Positions 32,358 to 39,677 are shown, counted from the first letter of the stretch. The stretch is DNA of 45,396 nucleotides from JAJYVT01 sp027339205 (GCA_027339205.1 DAHWOV010000094.1:1-45396), one strand, 5' to 3'. Made by a program: numbers and translations. The notes: generated by a model from the letters alone, not told the origin.

Positions 32358-33929
32358 TCAACACGCCGCCCCTACGTCCCGGACCGGCGCGAGGTACCAC
32401 TCGGGATGCTCCTCCTCCAAGCGCTCGAGCTGGTAAGGGCTCTCGAAGAGCGCGAGCAGGCTTCCGTCGGCGCGCGCGAGGACCCTGTTGCCCGGTACAC
32501 GGCGCAACAGCTCACAGGTCTCCCTGTCGGTGTGGCGGGCAGCCTTGAAGGGCGCAGGAGCGAGCAGCGCCTCCGCGCCGAACTCCTGTGCCAGGCGGTG
32601 GGCGAACACCTCGAATTGCATGGCGCCCACCGCCCCGAGCACCGGGACCGGATCACCGCCGGGGTCACGGAGGACCTGGACGACGCCCTCGCGTTCGAGC
32701 TGGGTGAGGCCCCGGCGGAACTGCTTGTGCCGGCGGGTGTCGCGGGGTCTCGCCGAGCAGAACAGCTCCGGCGCGAACGTCGCGATGGGCGGGAACGCCA
32801 CCGGCAGGGTCTCGTAGAGGGTGTCGCCGATCTGCAGGTCGCTGGCGTTCACCAGCCCGACGACGTCGCCGGGATAGGCGACGTCGATCGTGGCGCGCTC
32901 GGCGCCGAACGCCGAGGCCGCGTACTTGGTGGCGAACGGCCTGCCGCTCGGGGCGTGCACCAGGCTCATGCCCCGGATGAACCGCCCCGAGCAGACCCGC
33001 ACGAACGCCACGTGGTCTCGGTGTGCCGGATCCATGTTGGCCTGGATCTTGAACACCAACCCCGAGAACGGCGCGTCGAGCGGCCGAAGCGAGCCGTCCT
33101 CGCCGCGGCGCGCCATCGGCTGCGGGGCGAGGTCGACCACCGCGTCGAGGAGGTGGCGGACCCCGAAGTTGGTGAGGGTCGAGCCGACGAACAGCGGGCT
33201 CGACTCCCCTGCGAGGAAGGACGCGACGTCGAGCGTGGCGCCGACCTCCTCGAGCAGGCGCACGTCCTCGAGCGCCTGATGCCACGCGTCGCCTTCCTCC
33301 GCCGCCCCCCGGTCGGGCTCGGCGCGCTCTTCGAGGGCGACGGTCGCGCCGTGCGGGGTGCGCCGGTACCGGTGCAAGCTCTTGTCGCGGCGGTCGATCA
33401 CCCCGCGGAAGTCGCCGGCGATCCCCACCGGCCAGGTCACCGGCGTCGGGCGAAGGCCGATCTGGCTCTCGATCTCGTCGAGCAGCGCCAGTGGGTCACG
33501 GCCGGGCCGGTCGTACTTGTTGAGGAAGGTCAGCACGGGGAGCGCACGCGCACGGCACACCTCGAAGAGCTTGCGCGTGCGCTCCTCGACGCCCTTGGCG
33601 ACGTCGAGGACCATGATGGCGGCGTCGGCCGCAGCGAGCACCCGGTAGGTGTCCTCCGAGAAGTCCCTGTGGCCGGGCGTGTCGAGGAGGTTCACGACGT
33701 GATCGCGATAGGTGAACTGCAACACCGTCGAGCTGATCGAGATGCCTCGCTTCTGCTCGAGCTCCATCCAGTCCGAGGTGGCACGCCGCCGCCCGGCACG
33801 GGCCTTGACGGCGCCGGCTTCTGCGACCGCGCCGGCGTAGAGAAGGAGCTTCTCGGTGAGGGTCGTCTTGCCCGCGTCGGGGTGGCTGATGATGGCGAAC
33901 GTCCTGCGCCGGGCCGCCTCGGCGAGCAC
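32358..33929 (-). CDS. prfC: Peptide chain release factor 3 (RF3)
   Basis: A 523-residue translational GTPase that recycles RF1/RF2 from the ribosome. G1 is SHPDAGKTTLTEKLLLY, the switch region has DWMELEQKRGISISSTVLQF, G3 DTPGHRDFSEDTYR and G4 NKYDRPGRDP. The RF3-specific C-terminal part has VGAVGAMQFEVFAHRLAQEFGAEALL. Length matches E. coli RF3 (529). GTG 33929 (VLAEAARRRTFAIISHPD) starts close to the family N-terminus but lacks a ribosome site; GTG 34097 would add 56 low-complexity residues encoded by a 30-bp-period repeat and has AGGG upstream. It precedes the ABC permease by 73 bases and may head that transcription unit. Confidence 0.92.
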   Translation of the reverse strand: MLAEAARRRTFAIISHPDAGKTTLTEKLLLYAGAVAEAGAVKARAGRRRATSDWMELEQKRGISISSTVLQFTYRDHVVNLLDTPGHRDFSEDTYRVLAAADAAIMVLDVAKGVEERTRKLFEVCRARALPVLTFLNKYDRPGRDPLALLDEIESQIGLRPTPVTWPVGIAGDFRGVIDRRDKSLHRYRRTPHGATVALEERAEPDRGAAEEGDAWHQALEDVRLLEEVGATLDVASFLAGESSPLFVGSTLTNFGVRHLLDAVVDLAPQPMARRGEDGSLRPLDAPFSGLVFKIQANMDPAHRDHVAFVRVCSGRFIRGMSLVHAPSGRPFATKYAASAFGAERATIDVAYPGDVVGLVNASDLQIGDTLYETLPVAFPPIATFAPELFCSARPRDTRRHKQFRRGLTQLEREGVVQVLRDPGGDPVPVLGAVGAMQFEVFAHRLAQEFGAEALLAPAPFKAARHTDRETCELLRRVPGNRVLARADGSLLALFESPYQLERLEEEHPEWYLAPVRDVGAAC

Positions 33930-34320
33930 GGTGGTGCCGGGCGCGACGCCGGTGCGAGCCGTCGTGCCTGGCCGGACGCCGGTGCGAGCCGTCGTGCGTC
34001 CCGGTCCCTCTGTTCGATCAGGATCGCGTCCTGGCACCCGTCCGCTCCGTCTGCTCCGCGCTCCGCTCGTTCCGCCCGTTCCCAGCGAGTGGCGCACCTG
34101 GTCAGAGGCCCTGCGACACCCCGCGGCGGGCGCGCCGAGCCAACGGAACGCCTTCCAGTGGTCGGCGCACAACCCTAACGTGACGAGAGCCGGCCGCGAC
34201 CTGCACCAAGGCCGGCCCCCCGCCTGGAATACCCTTAGGGGTATCGTTGTTGGATAAGCGACAAGCTGCAAAGCCGCGAGCGCAAGTGCCGCGGGTGCAC
34301 GGTGCAAGACGGGAGGACCT
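33930..34320. other. Divergent region between RF3 and thioredoxin genes
   Basis: This 391-base stretch holds no clear gene. Its left part (to 34097) may encode a non-conserved N-terminal extension of RF3. It contains a 23-base direct repeat at 33945-33967 and 33975-33997 (gacgccggtgcgagccgtcg core). The right part carries the CsoR/CstR-type operator at 34229-34244, and the region ends with the thioredoxin ribosome site GGGAGG just before GTG 34321. Confidence 0.75.
34229..34244. promoter_or_regulatory. CsoR/CstR-family operator upstream of thioredoxin
   Basis: ATACCCTTAGGGGTAT is an inverted repeat ATACCC-N4-GGGTAT (with an extra G in the spacer). CsoR-family repressors typically bind such A/T-flanked C-tract/G-tract palindromes. 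An element with the same arms and the same 4-base spacer occurs at 36223-36238 beside a CstR-like gene. It lies 76 bases before the thioredoxin start. Confidence 0.72.
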
Positions 34321-34692
34321 GTGGCAACGGTCGCATTGAACAAGGACAACTTCGACGAGACGGTGGGCTCCAACGGGACCGTGCTCGTCGACTTCTGGGC
34401 CAGCTGGTGCGGTCCGTGCCGGATGTTCGCGCCGATCTTCGAAGCTGCGTCGGTCGCCCATCCCGACCTCGTGTTCGGGAAGGTCGACACCGAGGACCAG
34501 CAGGAGCTGGCAGCCCGCTTCGGGATCATGTCGATCCCGACCCTCATGGCGTTCCGGGACAACGTACTGCTCTACGCTCAGCCCGGAGCGCTCCCCGGTG
34601 CCGCGCTCGAGGAGCTGATCACCAAGGTGCAGGAGCTCGACATGGACGACGTCCGCCGGCAGATCGACGAGATGGCCCGGGCCAAGTCCTGA
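34321..34692 (+). CDS. trxA: Thioredoxin
   Basis: A 123-residue cytoplasmic disulfide reductase with the active site WCGPC (Cys30, Cys33), the preceding strand VLVDFWAS, and the cis-Pro loop IMSIPTLMAF. It resembles ordinary thioredoxins but has about 15 extra C-terminal residues (MDDVRRQIDEMARAKS) that form a charged helix. GTG 34321 has GGGAGG 4 bases upstream. It is the first gene of a run with the DUF302 and PIG-L genes, behind a CsoR/CstR-type operator, which points to control by thiol/persulfide or metal status rather than housekeeping expression. Confidence 0.95.
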   Translation: MATVALNKDNFDETVGSNGTVLVDFWASWCGPCRMFAPIFEAASVAHPDLVFGKVDTEDQQELAARFGIMSIPTLMAFRDNVLLYAQPGALPGAALEELITKVQELDMDDVRRQIDEMARAKS

Positions 34693-34750
34693 GACGTCCC
34701 AGGAAGCCCGTTGAGGGGCCGATCAGACAGAGACGTGGAGGCAAGGCTTG

Positions 34751-35149
34751 ATGCAAGCAATCGAGAAGACGCTCGACCAGCCGCTCGACGAGGCTGAGCG
34801 CGCGGTGCGCGCGGCGCTTGCGGAGGAAGGTTTCGGGATCCTCACCGAGATCGACGTCGCCGCGACCCTGGAAGCGAAGCTCGGTGTACAGCGCCCTCCC
34901 CTCAAGATCCTGGGCGCCTGCAACCCAGAGCTCGCGCACCGGGCTCTCAGCGCCGATCCCGGCTTGGCGCTGCTCTTGCCGTGCAACGTGGTGCTCGAGG
35001 AAGCCGGCGAGGGCCGCACGCGGGTGGCGATCGTGGACCCGAGGACCCTGCTCGCCGAGAGCGGGAGCGACGCACGCGGTGAGCTGGAGGCCCTCGGCGC
35101 CCAGGCCGCCTCTTCCATCGAGCGGGCGGTGGGCCGGCTGTCGGGGTGA
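34751..35149 (+). CDS. DUF302 protein
   Basis: A 132-residue protein of the DUF302 family. The typical layout is visible: an N-terminal strand-helix (AIEKTLDQPLDEAERAVRAALAEEGFGILTEIDVAATLEAKLG), then the conserved PLKILGACNPELAHRALSADPGLALLLPCNVVLEE and VAIVDPRTLL. The Cys pair in GACNP and LPCNV is family-conserved. The biochemical function is not established; DUF302 genes often sit near sulfur or redox genes. ATG 34751 is preferred (GGAGG and AAGG upstream); TTG 34748 is in frame next to it. It is 58 bases after thioredoxin and one base before the PIG-L gene. Confidence 0.9.
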   Translation: MQAIEKTLDQPLDEAERAVRAALAEEGFGILTEIDVAATLEAKLGVQRPPLKILGACNPELAHRALSADPGLALLLPCNVVLEEAGEGRTRVAIVDPRTLLAESGSDARGELEALGAQAASSIERAVGRLSG

Positions 35150-35150
35150 G

Positions 35151-35918
35151 GTGAGCACAACCCGCAGCCGCGCGCTGCCGCACGCGACGTCGGTGCTCGC
35201 CGTCTGTGCGCATCCCGACGACGAGAGCTTCGGTCTCGGAGCCGTCCTCCACCGCTTCGCCGCGCAGGGGGCAGCGCTCGCCGTGCTCTGCTTCACGAGG
35301 GGAGAGGCGTCCACGCTGGGGGTGACGCACGCGCGATTGGGGGAGGTTCGGCATGCCGAGCTCACCGACGCGGCAAGGATGCTCGGCGTCGGACAGGTCG
35401 AGCTCCTCGACCACCCGGACGGCTCCTTGGCGTCCGAGCCACTCGACCGCCTTGCCGAAGAGGTGAAGCTCTGCGCCCGGAAGGTCGAAGCCGACCTGGT
35501 CCTCGTCTTCGACGAGGGGGGCGTGACCGGTCACCCCGATCACTGCCGTGCGACCGAGGCTGCCGTCGCCGGCGTGCCCGCACTCCCGGTCCTGGCCTGG
35601 GCCGTTCCACGCCGGGTCGCCGACATGCTCAACGCCCAGTTCCACACCGCGTTCATCGGTCGGTCCACAGAGGAGATCGACGTCGTCGTGCCGGTGGACC
35701 GAGGCGCACAGTCCCGGGCGATCGCCTGCCACGCGAGCCAGTGTGTGGACAACCCGGTGCTCGAGCGAAGGCTCGCGCTGCTGGGCGACGCCGAGTACCT
35801 GCGCTGGCTCCGCACTCCAACTGCCGCGAAATCGGGGGGACCCGATCCCGCCCCGCCCCGGGGGCCCGATCCCGCCCCGCTGGGACCCGATCCCGCCCCG
35901 CTCACGCCAACCGCATGA
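35151..35918 (+). CDS. PIG-L/LmbE-family deacetylase
   Basis: A 255-residue zinc-dependent N-deacetylase-family protein. The metal motif AHPDDES lies at residues 20-26, LCFTRGEASTLG follows, and the second metal ligand is in GVTGHPDHCRATEA. Characterised members include MshB and Mca of mycothiol metabolism; the pairing with thioredoxin and DUF302 makes a thiol-conjugate or pseudo-disaccharide substrate plausible but unproven. GTG 35151 follows the DUF302 stop by one base. The C-terminus is a repeated GPDPAPP/L tail from three near-identical blocks at 35841-35900. The 3' end overlaps the convergent CstR-like gene by 17 bases. Confidence 0.9.
   Translation: MSTTRSRALPHATSVLAVCAHPDDESFGLGAVLHRFAAQGAALAVLCFTRGEASTLGVTHARLGEVRHAELTDAARMLGVGQVELLDHPDGSLASEPLDRLAEEVKLCARKVEADLVLVFDEGGVTGHPDHCRATEAAVAGVPALPVLAWAVPRRVADMLNAQFHTAFIGRSTEEIDVVVPVDRGAQSRAIACHASQCVDNPVLERRLALLGDAEYLRWLRTPTAAKSGGPDPAPPRGPDPAPLGPDPAPLTPTA
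35841..35900 (+). repeat. Coding tandem repeat (GPDPAP tail of the PIG-L protein)
   Basis: Blocks cccgatcccgccccg lie at 35841-35855, 35865-35879 and 35886-35900 (spacing 24 and 21 bases) and encode a Pro-rich tail. The array abuts the 3' end of the convergent repressor gene. Confidence 0.88.
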
Positions 35919-36171
35919 ACATGCGCTGCACCTCTTCGAGGGCATAGCCCTCCTCGGCGGCCTCCACGGGGTGAGCAACGCAGTAGGTGAGGCCAGCCGC
36001 GAGGATCTTGAACCCGACTTGCTCGAGGGCTTTGGTGGCCGCCGAGAGCTGCATCACGATGTCCCGGCACTCGCACCCCTCGGCGAGCATGCGGTCCACT
36101 GCGTCCAACTGCCCTGCCGCCCGGTGCAGGCGGCGCCGCACGTCTTTCACCACCTCGTCGGGCAGTTCCAC
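35902..36171 (-). CDS. CsoR/RcnR-family repressor, CstR-like
   Basis: An 89-residue all-helical repressor of the metal-sensitive/CsoR family (DUF156). Residues: VVKDVRRRLHRAAGQLDAVDRMLAEG, Cys35 (ECRDI) and Cys64 (LTYCV). These correspond to the two Cys ligands of CsoR, but the intervening His of the Cu(I) site is Gly60 here. The two-Cys, no-His arrangement is that of persulfide-sensing CstR, so I infer sensing of reactive sulfur species rather than copper. Cys33 is an additional cysteine. GTG 36171 is chosen because AGGAGG lies 5 bases upstream. An ATACCC-N4-GGGTAT operator lies 51 bases upstream, which suggests autoregulation. The gene is convergent with the PIG-L gene. Confidence 0.88.
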   Translation of the reverse strand: MELPDEVVKDVRRRLHRAAGQLDAVDRMLAEGCECRDIVMQLSAATKALEQVGFKILAAGLTYCVAHPVEAAEEGYALEEVQRMFMRLA

Positions 36172-36222
36172 CTCAACCTCCTCGGTCGGCGACCGTCGAG
36201 GATCGAGCGGCCTGTATCCATG

Positions 36223-36238
36223 ATACCCTGCCGGGTAT
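36223..36238. promoter_or_regulatory. CsoR/CstR-family operator between the repressor and a Cys-rich gene
   Basis: ATACCCTGCCGGGTAT is a perfect inverted repeat with 6-base arms and a 4-base spacer. The thioredoxin-upstream element has the same arms and spacing. It lies 51 bases before the repressor GTG and overlaps the first two bases of the ATG at 36237 on the other strand, so binding would block both genes. Confidence 0.75.
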
Positions 36239-36419
36239 GTGCCGAGCTGTGACGTGCCGGAAGTGTGGACAGCCCTCGTGGCGGGGCTGCGGAGCCCACG
36301 TGGAGCAGGTGCTCGCCCACGTGCCCAAATCGCAACGCTGCCAGTGCAAGGAGGCGGCGGCCGCGTCGACGCGCGTGGGTTGGATGCGGCGGATCGTCGG
36401 CGGGCGCGGCGACCGCTAG
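36237..36419 (+). CDS. Small Cys-rich conserved protein
   Basis: A 60-residue protein starting MCRAVTCRKCGQPSWRGCGAH. It contains six cysteines and matches in layout a widespread actinobacterial small protein (MCRxVTCxxCGKxTWxGCGxHV...C.C), probably a zinc-binding fold of unknown role. ATG 36237 overlaps the CstR-type operator, so there is no room for a ribosome site and the mRNA is probably leaderless. Its position makes it a likely member of the repressor's regulon. The last 20 residues (STRVGWMRRIVGGRGDR) are not part of the conserved layout. Confidence 0.75.
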   Translation: MCRAVTCRKCGQPSWRGCGAHVEQVLAHVPKSQRCQCKEAAAASTRVGWMRRIVGGRGDR

Positions 36420-36497
36420 CCCGGCGATCAGCTTGTCGAGGGCGTGCTTCTACACTGGCCGTTCGCAAGAGCGGACGCCCCTGGAAGGAGAAACGAC

Positions 36498-37001
36498 GTG
36501 CAAGAGACCAGCGGTGCGGCGTCCGTCTCCCGCAATGGGGAGCCGACGATCGAGGAGCTCACTGACGCGCTGGCGCATCACGTGGCAGCCAACGGCGCCG
36601 TTCGGCCGGGTGTCGCCCGCGAGCTCGAGGCCGAGAAGGGATGGCACGGGCGACTGATCGACGTGTTGGACGTGCTCACCGAGGACACAACTCGCATGGG
36701 CTACCTCGCCGGCGGACACAAGCCCGGAGAGGTCATGACATGGCTTCCGCTGTGGGCCGATTCTCCGTTCTCGATCGAAGAGATCCGCACGATCGTGACG
36801 AGCGCAGGCTGGGACCCCGAGCCCTTCGGCGTGGTGGTGCGCAACGGGCTCTTGAACCGCCTCGTCTATCTGCCTGACGGTTCCCTGCGCCGGGTTCGCG
36901 GCGAGCTGGCGGGTGCGTGGCTGAGCGACCAGTACGCGCTTGCGACCGACGACGAGATCTTGGCCGCGGTCCATCGCCTCATCGGCGCAGACGCAGCCTG
37001 A
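36498..37001 (+). CDS. Conserved-looking cytoplasmic protein of unknown function
   Basis: A 167-residue protein with normal coding character. It starts at GTG 36498 behind a very good ribosome site (GGAAGGAG, 7 bases). The sequence has a helical N-terminal half (TIEELTDALAHHVAANGAVRPGVARELEAEKGWHGRLIDVLDVL) and a second half with RTIVTSAGWDPEPFGVVVRNGLLNRLVYLPDGSLRRVRGELAGAW and a helical end. There is no signal peptide or membrane helix, and I do not recognise a family. It is convergent with the hibernation-factor gene (17-base gap), so it belongs at the edge of the stress island. Function unknown. Confidence 0.75.
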   Translation: MQETSGAASVSRNGEPTIEELTDALAHHVAANGAVRPGVARELEAEKGWHGRLIDVLDVLTEDTTRMGYLAGGHKPGEVMTWLPLWADSPFSIEEIRTIVTSAGWDPEPFGVVVRNGLLNRLVYLPDGSLRRVRGELAGAWLSDQYALATDDEILAAVHRLIGADAA

Positions 37002-37018
37002 AGAGGTGGCGGGCGCAA

Positions 37019-38452
37019 CTACGGCGCCGTGACCAGCCCGTAATGGCCGTCGTGGCGCAGGTACAGCACCGCGCCACGGCCCGACCCCGCATCGGCGAAG
37101 AAGAGGCGGCGTTCGCCGCTCGCCCCGAGTCGCTCGATCGCCTCGCGCAGGGAGAGCACGGGGACCTCGACGTCGGTCAGTTCGACGGGCTCAGCGGTGG
37201 GTCCCATCCCGTCAGCGGAGGGCTGCAGCCGCGTCATCCGGTACGTCGTGCCGTCGGCGCGCTCGATGACACTGTCCGACCCGCTGGTCAGGTCGACGAA
37301 GAGGTAGAAGTCGTAGTCGAGCGCGAGCATGTCGAAGACGGCCTCGTCCACGCTGAGCTCGCCGGCGGCCAACGTCTTGTGGCGAACGAGTTGGCGATCC
37401 TCCACCGGGCGGTCGAAGAACGGCGGTCGCTCGGGGGACAGGTCGCCGTGCCTCCACTCCCCAGGCGCGACGACGCCGTCGGATCGCTCGAGGTCCTTTC
37501 GTCTGCTCGCTCGGTGCTCGAGTCGCTCGCGCAGCCTCTGGGACAGCGCATCCAGTGCTTCTGTCATGGTGTGCGCCGACGCGTGCGCGCGCAGCGGCTC
37601 GCCGTTCAGATCGAGCATCGCCTCGGCACGGGCCGGAAGGGGACGCGCCGGGTCGGGCTCCCAGCTGAGCTTCACACGGGCGAAGAGCACCGGCGTGTCG
37701 AGCGCCGCCACGACGCTGGAGACCAGCTGCAGCGACTGCGCCTTGGCGCGCGCGCTGACGTTCGGCGTTGCATACAGGCTCACCGGAGGAACGTTCTCGG
37801 ACTGGGGAGTCGGGACCGAGAGTGCGGCGGTCTCGTCAGGGCCGAGCACCCACTGCTCGGCGATCGCGCCGTGCGCCATCCGGCACTTCACGGTGAGCCC
37901 CTGCTCGTCGGGTGATTGCCCCTCCCACGAGACCACCGCGCCGTCGTCGACGCCGGCGACCTTCGCATGGCGATCACAGGCGAAGGCCGCAGTTGCCTCT
38001 ATCCATCCCGAGAGCGCGGTCCGTCCGTCGATCACTCGGTCTTCGAGGTGGACGAGCGCGTCGGGCGCGTACAAGGCGAGCGCCCCGACGAGGTCACCAC
38101 GGGCCACGCTCGTTGCCCAGGCGCGGGCCACTTGGAGGGGATGGAGGGCCGCGAGGTGCAGCTCGGGGTGGACACTTGCGTGCGGCAGTCCCCCCTTGGT
38201 GTCGAAACGGCGGGCCCCTTGCAGCGTCCCGAAGCCGTGTCGGTGCCGCGAGGCCCGTGCGCTCTGGCGAAGTCGCACCTCGACGGCGTGCTCCACTCCG
38301 TCGACGCGTCGGAGGTCGAAGTGGACGCGAGCGCCAGGGTGGCGGGCGGCGGCGGCGATCTCCCCTGCCGGCACGTGGTAGGCCTGCCCTCCCTGCACGA
38401 TCTCGGCGTCCCCACGGTCAGGGTCGAACCAGTGGACCACTCCGTCAGGCAC
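37019..38452 (-). CDS. Multi-domain ribosome hibernation factor (cold-shock-like + SnoaL-like + S30AE + two HPF C-terminal domains)
   Basis: A 477-residue protein. Residues 1-60 resemble a cold-shock-type OB domain (VVHWFDPDRGDAEIV) without a clear RNP1 motif. Residues about 100-205 look like a SnoaL/NTF2 fold (ARAWATSVARGDLVGALALYAPDALVHLED). Residues about 222-315 are an S30AE/HPF-type domain (ARVKLSWEPDPARPLPARAEAMLDLNG, DALSQRLRERLEHR). Residues 345-410 match the long-HPF C-terminal dimerisation domain (PFFDRPVEDRQLVRHKTL, SVDEAVFDMLALDYDFYLFVD), and 428-477 look like a second copy (VPVLSLREAIERL, RGAVLYLRHDGHYGLV). It probably binds 30S subunits and pairs 70S ribosomes in dormancy. GTG 38452 overlaps the baeRF stop by 8 bases. 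Confidence 0.85.
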   Translation of the reverse strand: MPDGVVHWFDPDRGDAEIVQGGQAYHVPAGEIAAAARHPGARVHFDLRRVDGVEHAVEVRLRQSARASRHRHGFGTLQGARRFDTKGGLPHASVHPELHLAALHPLQVARAWATSVARGDLVGALALYAPDALVHLEDRVIDGRTALSGWIEATAAFACDRHAKVAGVDDGAVVSWEGQSPDEQGLTVKCRMAHGAIAEQWVLGPDETAALSVPTPQSENVPPVSLYATPNVSARAKAQSLQLVSSVVAALDTPVLFARVKLSWEPDPARPLPARAEAMLDLNGEPLRAHASAHTMTEALDALSQRLRERLEHRASRRKDLERSDGVVAPGEWRHGDLSPERPPFFDRPVEDRQLVRHKTLAAGELSVDEAVFDMLALDYDFYLFVDLTSGSDSVIERADGTTYRMTRLQPSADGMGPTAEPVELTDVEVPVLSLREAIERLGASGERRLFFADAGSGRGAVLYLRHDGHYGLVTAP

Positions 38453-39677
38453 GCCGGTCTCCTCCGCTCGTCTTTGCCTCTGTGTCTCGGGCCGCGTCTT
38501 CGGCTGCGCCAGGGGCGCCCTCTTCGGCGCTGTCTCCGGACCCCTCTCGGGCCCACGGCTCGAGCAGCGCCCCGATGCGGCCCAGATCGCTCAGGGAACC
38601 TTGCGCGACGGGATCCACCGCCGCGTGCTGCAGGAAAGCGTCGGCGATCGCCGCGTCCACGACGTTCTCCAGCTCGCGGACGGGACCTCCGCAGCGCGGA
38701 CAGCTACGAGCTCTGACGGTGAGGCTGCGGCAGTCCTCACAGCGTCCTCCTGCCGCCTCGAAGCTCCGTTCCACGACCAGGATGGCCACGAGCCCGTCCC
38801 CCAGGGATCCGAGGGTGGGGCCAAGTCCGGTGACAGCCCCTGCACCGGTGGTGGTGGCGCGTTGGCGAAGTGTCGCGAGCACCGCCGACCGCCGCTCCTC
38901 CTCGACGCGCTCGACGATCTCCGTGGCGGCGGCGATCAGCTCCGCCGTCCCGGCGTGCGAGCGCACGGGCGCGCGGCCGGCGATCCGGTCGCCGACGTGG
39001 CGAGGGAGGTGCCTCTCGAGCTCTTCGAGGGACTTCCCAGGACCAAAGAGGACGAGGTGGCTCACCGGTCGGCGGATTGTCTCGGCGATCACAGCGCGCG
39101 CGACCCGCCGGAAGTGGTCGCGAGCGAGCTCCTCTTGGTGGTGCTCGAACCCGGCGAGCTCCCTGTCGGTGTCGATGCCGTGCCCCAGCTCGTCGTCGAA
39201 ATCGGCGAGCTCCTCCGCTTGACCGCCCGGCTCGAGGCGTAGAACACGCCCCCGCTCGCTGTCGACCTCCACGACGATGGCCGACCACGACGTGGCGGAG
39301 GCAAGGCAGAGCTGCGCGACGTCAGGCTCGGCGGCGACGACGATCTGGTCCCGGACCGGCGTCGTCAGCTCGACCGTCTCGAAGAAGTCGTCCGCTGCAG
39401 AGGAGAACACCGCCACGCCGCGGGTGCGAGACCGGTCGATGCCGCTGTCGAGCCACGTACGGATCTGCCCGAGATCGGCCTCGAGCGCGGCACCGGGGTC
39501 CCACGTCGAGCGTCGGGCCTGCTCCCGGGCCCGACGGAAGAGCGCGTCGGCCCGCCCCAACACCTCCGGCCAGCGGGGGTGCCGCAGTCCATCGACGTCC
39601 AGGTACATGCTGGCCGCCGCTCTACCGGCGCCCCATGAGGCGACGTGCCGGATGAACGCTTCTTCGAGGACCGTCAC
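38445..39677 (-). CDS. baeRF-family protein (bacterial eRF1/Vms1-like, Rv2629-type)
   Basis: A 410-residue protein of the bacterial archaeo-eukaryotic release factor superfamily. Visible features: FSSAADDFFETVELTTPVRDQIVVAAEPDVAQL (eRF1 domain-2-like), AIVVEVDSERGRVLRL, a DHFRRVARAVIAETIRRPVSHLVLFGPGKSLEELERHLPRHV segment, VERVEEERRSAVLATLRQRA, and a Cys4 zinc ribbon (CEDC...CPRC). The C-terminus is an acidic tail. The M. tuberculosis relative Rv2629 belongs to the DosR regulon; roles in stalled-ribosome rescue or peptidyl-tRNA cleavage have been proposed for the family. GTG 39677 is used. A DosR-box-like element begins 35 bases upstream. It is co-transcribed with the hibernation factor. Confidence 0.85.
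   Translation of the reverse strand: MTVLEEAFIRHVASWGAGRAAASMYLDVDGLRHPRWPEVLGRADALFRRAREQARRSTWDPGAALEADLGQIRTWLDSGIDRSRTRGVAVFSSAADDFFETVELTTPVRDQIVVAAEPDVAQLCLASATSWSAIVVEVDSERGRVLRLEPGGQAEELADFDDELGHGIDTDRELAGFEHHQEELARDHFRRVARAVIAETIRRPVSHLVLFGPGKSLEELERHLPRHVGDRIAGRAPVRSHAGTAELIAAATEIVERVEEERRSAVLATLRQRATTTGAGAVTGLGPTLGSLGDGLVAILVVERSFEAAGGRCEDCRSLTVRARSCPRCGGPVRELENVVDAAIADAFLQHAAVDPVAQGSLSDLGRIGALLEPWAREGSGDSAEEGAPGAAEDAARDTEAKTSGGDRRA

Noticed and set aside
34097..34562. RF3 N-terminal extension reaching to 34562
   Set aside because: It would run through the operator, the divergent promoter and the thioredoxin gene. The family N-terminus begins near 33929.
35902..36468. 188-residue version of the CsoR-family repressor
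   Set aside because: The upstream part overlaps the operator and the divergent small gene, while GTG 36171 has a textbook AGGAGG and fits the family length.
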